A model generated the notes under the pieces. That model did not search any database and was not told the origin of the DNA. It worked only from the letters and a program-made list of their open reading frames with translations. Both the position numbers and the translations under genes were made by a program. A stretch of DNA of 64,000 bases from Davidsoniella eucalypti (lineage: Eukaryota > Ascomycota > Sordariomycetes > Microascales > Ceratocystidaceae): the NCBI GenBank assembly GCA_004009845.1, contig RMBW01000077.1, forward strand, positions 62,001 to 126,000. Direction: 5' to 3'. Of this stretch, positions 11,683 through 20,682 are shown piece by piece. Numbering within the stretch: the stretch's first letter is position 1; the number at the start of each line of letters is the position of its first letter.

Positions 11683-12239
11683 TGCAGTGATATGCGTGTC
11701 TTGTGCTGATGAAAGTGCTCATTGCATGGAGTTTTGAAGGTGCTTTAGTTGGACATATCTTGGTTTTATTTGGCTTATGAGCTTTAGATTTTGCTTTTGT
11801 TCTCTTCTGGCTTTTTTTTTCTGTATATACATACTGTACTCCTTTATCACTTTCTCCTTTTTCTTACGTATCGTCGGTATTATGGTATAGGAATGGGAAT
11901 GGCTCGGGCGCATTTGGTTTATATTGGGCTAGTCAGCAAGAATTTATGCTTCTAGCCATACAGCACAGGGTTTATCATTTTAGTATAACATGTTCCACAG
12001 CTTGGAAATCCGAACTTTCACGACCTTAGTCATTGTTTAATATCATTCGTTTTTTGCTATAAGAATCATTATTTATTTAGTAGGATATCTTTGTTAGCAA
12101 TCCAACGAGACCCAGCCCGACACACAAGATATATGCGATATACATATATCGTTGATTCATTAAATCTCTAAAATGGTTGAATGTTACATCATTGCGTCAT
12201 CCTCATAGAACATTATGCCTTCTCCATGCCAAATCCTTT
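11683..12239. other. Intergenic, convergent 3' ends
   Basis: This AT-rich spacer lies between converging genes, with T-rich tracts at 11810-11860. I see no gene or repeat in it. Confidence 0.55.
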
Positions 12240-14375
12240 TCACCGTGATGGAAGGCTACTGAGAGAGAGACCACTACCAACCAACCCAACAGTTCCTAAG
12301 ACCTGCACAGCAGACCAACCAGTATATTTAATGCCACGTAGAGTCGCCAATAGTCCCAACGGATCCTGCTGGACACTTGGAGTTTCAGCGCGGCTACTGA
12401 GTCCTGAATGATGATGACGTCGTTGTGGCGCTCTGTGGCTGTCGGATCCTGCATTCTGATGTCGGACAACTTCGCCGGGTACGCACCGACGTACTAGCGC
12501 ATTATTAGCCGCGTGCTGTTGGACTTCGGTATCGATATCTTGCAGAATGGTATCATGTACTGGGAGTCGCAGGTTGGCTAGGCTACGTCGTAGATTTTGG
12601 GCCCATGGCTCGCTGATACGAAGAGGAATGACGGTTGAGGTAGTAGAGGATACACCTATAAAAGATCGGCTTTGGATAGAGTAGGCATCGTGGCGTCTTA
12701 TCAGCTGAACAGCTGGTGAGGAATACATTGTTTGGGATGCTAGAGACCGCTCGGCGATTTTGTGGGCGGCTGAATGACGAAGCCAGCTAGCATTGTCTAT
12801 TGAAAAGATATCGTTGATGAGGCGTTGGAGATCACTCAATTGAGAAGGGGAGTTGTTGCTGTCGTCCTCATTTGACATAACGAAACTGTCGTCTAGCTCT
12901 GAGCCATACGAGTCAATGGGTGATGCTATCGTGATGGCGTAGACATGGTTACTCATAGAATCAAATGAGAAGCTATCGATGCTAGCTGCTTGGAGAGCAC
13001 GGTGGATTGAGGATTTGAGCGATGACACTTGATCGGCCGCAATGGCTTCTGTGCTATATAACAAAGGTATGATGTTGGTATATGGTTGCAGAGCTCGCAG
13101 GAAGCAGATGTCGGCGGTGGTCGGCCCTGTCGAATCTAGTAGGTAGAGCATCGCGCTGACGAGATTGCTTTCATCGCTACCCAGCATACGAGCAGCTTCG
13201 GAACGGTCTCCGACAGAACAAATACTCAGATTGGAGAGTTCAGACTCTATATACTCTGTGAGCGCTGTAGATATATGGCCTGCCCTGTGCTCCGTTGTGA
13301 ATGTGGGCGTGTTCAAGAACAATACGTTCCGGTCAAGCAGAGTGTCATGGGCAGCATTTCGCTTGGATTCGGTGAGGGGGGTGGACACAGACGACCACCA
13401 ATGAGGCTGAGGCTTGGAGCTGGCCCGAGTTTCCATCAGAACCTCAGCTGATCTCGTCAAATCAACAGCTCGCGGCGAATCGGCATGAACGATATGTGGG
13501 CATGTTTTTGTAATAGTGCTAACTAGGGCAGATTTCATAGCATCTAGGTTTGTTAGTGTCGTGTTAAGCTTGTAGAGTGGGTGCAGAATTGGCGTACCTG
13601 TGCCTCCGGCGACTGCAAACTTAAGGCGGCCAAGTGCTTTCCCGGCCACAGTGAACGGCTTCCGGGACGGAACAGTGATAACAGGCATGATGAACTGCGG
13701 CAGCGTGACGCTCCCATGGTCATAATGAGGGGGCGATGTAAGGCCGAAGCTATGCAGACTAGCCAAGTCCGTGAAGTCTGCCAGGCTAGACGAAGAGGGA
13801 TAGTCGGAGAACGAGGCAGCCAGCGACTCTCCCAGCGACGAAGAGCTGCTCAGCACAGAGGACGGTCCTAGGGCTCCCAGACGCGACAGAGCGGGCGAGC
13901 TAGGGGCCAGCGACGAACAAGCCGTTGGCGGGCGTGAAGAAGGCGCTTCCATGATAGAGTACGAGTGCAGGTCAGCGGTATCACGGTCACTACTCTCGTC
14001 GCCACTGGCCGTGGATGGCAGCGACGCAATGGTTTCGACGCCGTAGTTCAGCGTATCGTCGAGGGGGCTCTTTGTACCCGAGACATGCGCGTACGCATCG
14101 TGGTCAGCTTCACGAGGCGTCGTTGCCGCGCTGCTGCTGGCAACTGAGGCGAGAGAGGGTGACCGCTTCGATCGCTTGTGTGCATGTCCCCGTACAGCGG
14201 CGTGGGGATGCAGGCCCTGATGCGAGTTACTGCGAGAGCGCACTGCGTCCATGGACGACTCGGAGCCGATGAAGTACGTCGATGGGCCATCGTTTGCTAT
14301 ATTGGCTATGGCAGGCCCAGGGCAGAATCCACGGTTACTTGGGCCGCCAGTGGTGCCGTTCCCGGAATTGCGCAT
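12240..14375 (-). CDS. Septin-type G-domain-like protein with hydrophobic C-terminus (degenerate GTPase)
   Basis: This is read from the first ATG at 14375; the frame is open a little further, but only from a GTG. An intron is likely at 13544-13597 (GTACGC...ACACTAAC...CCTAG). It is 54 nt, so it does not break the frame. Removing it turns an odd 18-residue insert into LKFAVAGGTDAMKSALVSTI, which resembles the G1/P-loop region of septin-type GTPases. The product is then about 693 residues. Residues 1-240 are Ser-rich and low complexity. Downstream, VLFLNTPTF sits where a G3 motif would be, and LLDSTGPTTADICFLRALQP then NIIPLLYSTEAI resembles the septin block ahead of G4. Key nucleotide-binding residues look altered. 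The C-terminus (YTGWSAVQVLGTVGLVGSGLS) is hydrophobic and could be a membrane tail. A role in membrane or cortex organisation is inferred only. Confidence 0.65.
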   Translation of the reverse strand: MRNSGNGTTGGPSNRGFCPGPAIANIANDGPSTYFIGSESSMDAVRSRSNSHQGLHPHAAVRGHAHKRSKRSPSLASVASSSAATTPREADHDAYAHVSGTKSPLDDTLNYGVETIASLPSTASGDESSDRDTADLHSYSIMEAPSSRPPTACSSLAPSSPALSRLGALGPSSVLSSSSSLGESLAASFSDYPSSSSLADFTDLASLHSFGLTSPPHYDHGSVTLPQFIMPVITVPSRKPFTVAGKALGRLKFAVAGGTGTPILHPLYKLNTTLTNLDAMKSALVSTITKTCPHIVHADSPRAVDLTRSAEVLMETRASSKPQPHWWSSVSTPLTESKRNAAHDTLLDRNVLFLNTPTFTTEHRAGHISTALTEYIESELSNLSICSVGDRSEAARMLGSDESNLVSAMLYLLDSTGPTTADICFLRALQPYTNIIPLLYSTEAIAADQVSSLKSSIHRALQAASIDSFSFDSMSNHVYAITIASPIDSYGSELDDSFVMSNEDDSNNSPSQLSDLQRLINDIFSIDNASWLRHSAAHKIAERSLASQTMYSSPAVQLIRRHDAYSIQSRSFIGVSSTTSTVIPLRISEPWAQNLRRSLANLRLPVHDTILQDIDTEVQQHAANNALVRRCVPGEVVRHQNAGSDSHRAPQRRHHHSGLSSRAETPSVQQDPLGLLATLRGIKYTGWSAVQVLGTVGLVGSGLSLSSLPSR

Positions 14376-16348
14376 TATGGTCCAGAGTGGAGACACAGAT
14401 CACGTACTATCTGTATCTTTGTATGTAGGATCGAGAGCGGAGGCGGTGGAGCGAACGAGAGAGCGATGGATATAGCCGAAAGAATCGATATCGTCGTGCG
14501 AATCTCACTGGTAAGCACGACAATAATCAAACCAAACAAATGCCGACGATCTGTGTTGACAATTCGCGAATTGATTGGTATCTGGTGGCACGATGGAGAA
14601 TGGTCTAGGGCGCCGAACAGTGGTCAGGCGACGTCGATGAATGTTTGTTTGTAGGCGATGACAAAAGATAGCAGGCCGAATTCTTATCAAGCAAATAGAG
14701 CAAAGAAGGTACCGGAGTTAGGACAGAGAAAGCGAGACAATAGGCGGAACTGAACACAGAACGAGTTCTCTATATTCTACCGCTTCTCCATAAGATATAC
14801 AACTATACAATTAGCACTGATCAACCAGACTGAGATAACATGTATGAATGAAAATGAGACTCAAGATGATCAGCACCAGTTCGCCGCCACCTTTGCAGGG
14901 CAATGCTCCAGGTTTTGGAGTACGACTCAGGAGATGCGAAGGATGTCTGCATGTACTAGCAGGTACGTACATACATAGTATACTCGAAAGCCTCAGTATA
15001 GTACAAGCAGCGGGAAAAAAAAGATCTGTAGGGGTAGCGGCAGTAGCTGTACCAATTGGAAGCAGAAGGAGTTGATGACGTTAATGTCATACCAAATTCG
15101 ACATTGAAAATGGCCTCCAACAAGTACATATATATATACAGATACAAATACAGATACAGATACCTACTATATCTGTATGTGCCCTACTCGCTATAGCAAA
15201 CAAGGTTTACCTTCAATGCTACATAGAGCTATATAATCAAGCCGTTGAGGGCTTTAGTGCTCGCATGACTATACGTACTTTTGCGCTACTTGAGAGCGTT
15301 CATGTCATGACATGGTGTCAGAATTCAAGAAAACAGCCGATATACATGTACTACATAGTATTATCATACATGTACACATCTATATGATATTGGCACAACC
15401 CACTGCCCACTGAACTAAGCTTACTCACTATATATGAATGACATGAGAAACGTAACAAACAAACAAACAAACATCCACCCCTTCTCCTTCTCACTTCCCA
15501 ACAAAGTACGATAACCATCAACTTAACTGTAAACATAATAAGCAACCCATCATTCCAGCACTATCACTAAACGCTTCGCTTTTGCACTATAATTCGAACA
15601 ATAAAACTAGCTGGGTAAATTATAGCGCCGTATTTCGCCAACTAAATGCTGCCCACTATCTTGCCTACCATCTTTTCTAGAATGTGGCCCCCCGCTTTTC
15701 TATCCTGTTGTCCGTCGACTTTGTTTGTTGACCCAAGCCATTTTGCATCATTATTATTCTTGTTTTTTCCGGTCAACTAACCGATCATCACTGTGAATTC
15801 CTACTTATAGTATCCCCTTAACTTTCTCTACCATCATCGAACCAAACACTGCAATCAATACCTGGCGCCTATACAGCGTATTTTCTTTCTTTTCGAAGCA
15901 GCACCACAGCGCTCAGCCTTCATTCTTTCTACCACATAGAAACGATACAAAACAGCGAATTATATCACATTAAGCTTATGCTTCACATCCTTGCCGACAA
16001 TATAATCCTCTCTCTTTTTTCCCTGAGAATCATTATTCATCGTTATAGAATCTCAATCATCACTGCCGCATCAACTATCGTATCATAATCTGTTCCGAAG
16101 AAATCCACGAGCAACTGTCGTGTAGCCTTCCACTCACTCAATCCTCGTCATCTCGCCTATATACCACGACTGCTACTGTTGTTATCAGTACATATTTAGG
16201 CCGCACTCCCGCACTCCACGAACAGCTACTTTGACCCTTCCCCCGCTTAATATAATAGCCAATCAACCACCACATTTTTTCGTGACAACGAACGATCCCC
16301 AGCCATATCCTCACACACATACACACACATATTACAGCAGACCTCATT
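14376..16348. promoter_or_regulatory. Divergent intergenic region septin-like / PHO85-type kinase
   Basis: This 2-kb region has no recognisable gene. It contains a TACAGA-type microsatellite (about 15137-15165), two TACATGTA palindromes (15343-15350, 15368-15375), an AAAC repeat (about 15452-15472), and a long pyrimidine-rich leader before the kinase (about 15640-16340). Its size suggests long promoters or 5' UTRs on both sides. Confidence 0.5.
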
Positions 16349-17473
16349 ATGGACAGTAAAAGACACGCAAGCTCGTTCCAGCAGCTGGAAAAGCTGGGAG
16401 AGGGTACTTATGCCACAGTACGTATGGATACGCCACATCAATCAAGCTCCTCAAGCGTCCCCAAAGACCAGCTACTAATCTATCCTGTGCTTTAGGTGTT
16501 CAAAGGTCGCAATCGCCAAACCAACGAACTCGTTGCGTTAAAGGAAATTCATTTAGATTCCGAGGAGGGAACGCCTTCAACCGCCATCCGTGAGATATCG
16601 CTCATGAAGGAGTTGAAACACGAAAACATTCTCGCCCTACATGATGTCATCCACACCGAGAACAAGCTCATGCTAGTTTTCGACTACATGGACGGCGATC
16701 TCAAGAAATACATGGATAGCCATGGCGATCGTGGCGCACTCAAGCCGGCAACTATCAAGTCGTTCATGTTCCAACTACTGAAAGGCATCGACTTCTGCCA
16801 TCAAAATCGGGTGCTTCACCGAGATCTCAAGCCCCAAAATCTGCTTATCAACAACAAAGGGTCTCTCAAGCTGGGCGATTTCGGTCTAGCGCGTGCATTC
16901 GGAATTCCCGTGAACACATTTTCAAACGAAGTCGTGACCCTTTGGTACAGAGCGCCTGATGTTCTACTTGGATCTCGCACTTATAATACATCTATCGATA
17001 TCTGGTCGGCTGGGTGCATCATGGCCGAAATGTACACGGGTCGTCCGCTCTTCCCCGGCACAACCAACGAAGACCAGTTGCACAAAATCTTCCGTATCAT
17101 GGGAACTCCCAATGACCGCACATGGCCTAATGTCACAAAGTTCCCTGAGTTCAAGACCACATTTCCCAATCATGCACCACAAGACCTACGGACCGTTCTT
17201 CCCCAGATCGACGCCGACGGTATACAGCTTCTTTCCATGATGCTCCAGCCGCGCCCTGAGCTAAGAATCAGCGCACACGACGCTCTTCGACATCCATGGT
17301 TCAATGACATTGTCATCCAACAACAGCACCACCAACAGGCGCAACTTCAGCACCAACAAGCCGCCGCTGTTATGCATGCACAAGCTCAGGCCCAAGCTCA
17401 GGCTCAGGCTCAGGCTCAGGCTGCTCAGGCTCGTGCCTATCAAGATGCTGCCCATAACTACGGATACCAATAG
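16349..17473 (+). CDS. PHO85: PHO85-type cyclin-dependent kinase
   Basis: There are two exons, 16349-16417 and 16496-17473, giving 348 residues. The intron (GTACGT...TTTAG) falls inside the glycine-rich loop: LGEGTYAT|VFKGRNRQ. The kinase motifs are complete: VALKEIHLD (ATP lysine), the cyclin-binding PSTAIREISLMKEL, catalytic HRDLKPQNLLIN, DFGLARAFGIPVNTFSNEVV in the activation loop, TLWYRAPD and SIDIWSAGCIMAEM. The PVNTFSNEVVTLWYR loop is characteristic of Pho85/Pef1/CDK5-like kinases rather than Cdc28. Pho85 kinases pair with many cyclins and control phosphate response, glycogen, polarity and cell cycle. The C-terminus is Gln/Ala-rich with an (AQ)n run (17387-17424). After the TAG at 17471-17473 the same frame holds more Q-rich sequence (see findings). 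Confidence 0.95.
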
Positions 17474-18342
17474 AATGGAAACAGTAGCCATGAAACTGTC
17501 AATCACTAGCCTCCTAGCATGTCCTTGCCAAATCCAAGTGCGGCTCTCCAACACTCCTCAAACCTCCAATACATTCAGCAATTCCAGGAATTCCACAATA
17601 CCCAGAGCCCTCACTACCTCCAATACTAAGCACTTTCGGCGTTTCCAACAACTTCAACGCCTCTACCAAATTCAACAGTCTCAACAGCCAATCTCTAGTC
17701 TAGTGAATGCGAATATCGTCCGCAATTCTAAAAATGGGAACTACCATCAGTGTCCTTCCCCTTATCAAAAAGATTTATCAAAGGGATATGACTCCCATGG
17801 TTCACAGTAATAGCATTGGGTTTGCCGGCAATGGCAATACCAAGGACATACTTTTTCCAAGATGTATTCCGTCTTCGAAGTACTAATAGAATGTTGAGAG
17901 TTCTTTTTTATACTTAACTAGGTTATCAACTATGATTGTAAGCATTGCTACGATATGTGTTTCTTAGCGAGCTTTCGTATTCAGCCCTCATATTAGTATG
18001 TCCAAGCTGAATATATGCGTTGTAGTAGAGCAATATTATCTTTTACAGTGATATAAATATTTCCCTTGTGTTTTTGTGTTCCTGTTCATATCTTCATCTG
18101 TGATATTATCTCCTTTATCAGCGTATACTAAGACAAAGAACAACAAATAATCAGTATTCAAAAAGTACATATATTATAGCTACATTTCCAACTGCATTTC
18201 CAAGCTTGTGCCAGAGCTAGGAAAGTATCGACTACGTGTTGTTATTCCTAATCAGCTAGATTGACTTCTTTTAAGCTAGTCACACCCAGTGACGACTGTT
18301 TTTTTGTACTAGTATATGTATCAATATATACATACCCTCCCT
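17474..18342. other. PHO85 3' region and convergent spacer
   Basis: The first 156 bases keep the kinase's reading frame, apart from a second TAG at 17507-17509, and encode Q-rich sequence up to TAA 17627-17629. Beyond about 17880 the DNA becomes AT-rich with no coding potential. Confidence 0.5.
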
Positions 18343-19573
18343 CTATAGAGTATTGTCTCTGATTTCACCCGCAAACGTACTAGCCAGGCGCTGTTCTTGT
18401 GGTGTTGCGGGGAATCCAGCATCAGTTTTAACTTTATCGACCATACGCCACATACGCTCGACAGTCATTTTGCGAAGCTCTTGAGCTTCTGGTGAGGCAT
18501 GAATATCCTCAGGCCGACCTCCTTTCGTAGCCCAACGCTCCTCCAACGAACGCCACTTTACAATCAGATCGGCAAACTCGGAGGAGCTGTCTACAGCTGA
18601 GCCAAAGGCGATACGGACATCTACATTTCGCTTGGGTAGCCAGCGAGGATCGCGGTCTTCTGGCATGATCCCATTGGTGCCGTTGATAAACATGGCGATT
18701 ATAGCGGGTGGTGGACTACACTCGAGCACGAAACGAGCGATACCCCATTTGAAGTAGCGCATGACGCTTATGGGAGACTGTGTGATACAGCCCTCGGGGA
18801 ATACGTGTAGCCAGATGTTGCGGTTACAACGGTAGAACGCTGCCGAGCGATGCAAGTCTTTGCTGTCCGTGGAATATGTAGGCGTTAGGATACCTCCTAT
18901 GCTACTCTTGCCAGCTGAAGAGAGCATGCGTAGTGCCTGTGTCATAGATGGCTGTTCAACTCCGCCATTGGGAGAATATCGGAAACGGTGAGTTGGCATC
19001 ACCTGCCCCAACGCGAAGAAGGTCGATACCATGCTGTGATGAGAATGTCAGTGATCAAAAAACCCGATATGGTAGCCCCTCCCCCCCCCCTTCAATAGCG
19101 TAGCGTAGATTGGTGACATACGGTGACTGGAAGCAAATGTCATGGGCGCCGAGACTCCAACGCATGACTCCTGGTTTGATGATATAACGGAATGGTAGAA
19201 CACCCCATATCAATGGATCATCTACACTATCATATAGGTTAGCACGGCTGCTCATATATGTTGAGTTTCTTGTATGATGCAGGGAGAGAGTATTTGGATG
19301 TGAGACGCCATTTTCTGACAATATTTTTGTATATGTATATAACAAGTCAACTTACACAGACACATGATTTGAGATTGTCAATAAGCCGCATTTTTGAGTA
19401 CCAGCTCTTCTCTGGTCCAACTGCTCTAGCAAATGTTCGATTCCAGTGACGTGGACATTGTTCAGGCCATAAAGATACGTCTTGCATATCAGGCCAACCG
19501 CGCCCATAACGGCACTCGAGGCCAGCCGCCAAGGAAGCTTAGGAAACTCTGGAAGTAAAGAATCGGTATCCAT
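18343..19573 (-). CDS. TAZ1: Tafazzin-like cardiolipin transacylase
   Basis: There are three exons on the minus strand: 19573-19356, 19226-19122 and 19033-18343, giving about 337 residues. The ATG at 19573 is the first in frame (MDTDSLLPEFPKLPWRLASS). The first intron splits the acyltransferase motif I: NHVSV|VDDPLIWG, giving the N-H-x4-D signature of tafazzins and glycerophosphate acyltransferases. The second junction reads DICFQSP|MVSTFFALGQ, followed by VMPTHRFRYSPNGGVEQP and the HVFPEGCI block (motif III-like FPEG). This is classic Taz1, which remodels cardiolipin acyl chains on mitochondrial membranes. The frame extends upstream without an ATG. The second intron holds a run of ten C on the + strand (19081-19090), i.e. 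ten G in the transcript. The length is slightly below that of yeast Taz1 (381). Confidence 0.92.
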
Positions 19574-20682
19574 GTTGTTGGCGGATATACTATGTATGTA
19601 TTTTGATTCACAGTTGGGGACGAGGTAGAGAGAGACTGCCCAAGTTGCCAGACAGACAAGAAACCGACGTCTGGGCACCAACAAAAAAGAGAAGTAAAAC
19701 AAAAAGAAGGGAAATCAAACAATGCCTAGACAGGGTTTTGCTGTCTTGTTCCCCGTTGACGCCAAAGGCCAAGCCAAACACAAAGTGGTGGGCGGATAGT
19801 TTGCCGATGGAAGTTGTTGATCTTCTTTGGCTCCATCACTCATAAACTGTGATGCAGTAAAAAGCAGGGTTCGATGAAAATTAAAGTTTTTTTGTAGTTG
19901 CTTGATTGGTTGGTCCAGTTGAGTTGGACAGCTAGCCCAGAAGGAAAAAAAAAACCCCACCGCCCTATTCATCGTTGAGCTAAAATAATCTACCACTTTG
20001 TCGGCATTTGATGGCAAAAATATGATGGTTAACATTGATACTCAATACTATGCAGCTCCAGATTCAGGAATATGAAAATCTACATGCAATACAAGTTTCC
20101 TGTCATCAAGTGTTCTCATTACAAATTGGGTGACTTGTCATGTACAAACATATCAAATCGAAGCTTGTTGGGTGGGTAACAAAGGGTGGATAAAAGTAGA
20201 AATGGAAAAAAAAATCTATCATGTTGATAGGCTAGCTCTCATATTGAAAACAACCCAAAAAGGGTTCTCGAACAATGCTAAATTCATAAGAACATTACGT
20301 GAAGAACGCTTCGTGAGCATATCAAAACAGAAATATCTACGTATCCAAGTTGGGTTTACGAGACAGCATTTGTGGTCATGTGTGACCATTGCTGTACCAG
20401 ATAACCATTTTACTTAGGCAATACTGCACTTCAACCTGCCATCTTCACCACGAATTACTCAAACCTCCTGTAACTTTTCCGATTCTATAATAAAAGTCTA
20501 CAAGGTAACACTTCACATTGGTATACGTGTTTCGATATATGCGTAATATCACATTAAAACTAAGCTGATAATACGGTTTACAGGCTAATTCATTTCAGAA
20601 CCACACGACATCCATTTATAAACGACTGATATTAAACACTCAGGATTATAACACAAGTTGCAGATCATCATCTGGTGATAGT
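19574..20682. other. Intergenic, tafazzin promoter and 3' side of kinase-like gene
   Basis: A small frame at 20130-20417 has no recognisable motif and I do not call it a gene. There is nothing else here beyond AT-rich sequence and an A9 run (about 19944-19952). Confidence 0.5.

Noticed and set aside
7587..12016. 16-base exact match CTTGGAAATCCGAACT at about 7587 and 12001
   Set aside because: A match of this length between two places in 64 kb can arise by chance, and the flanks do not match.
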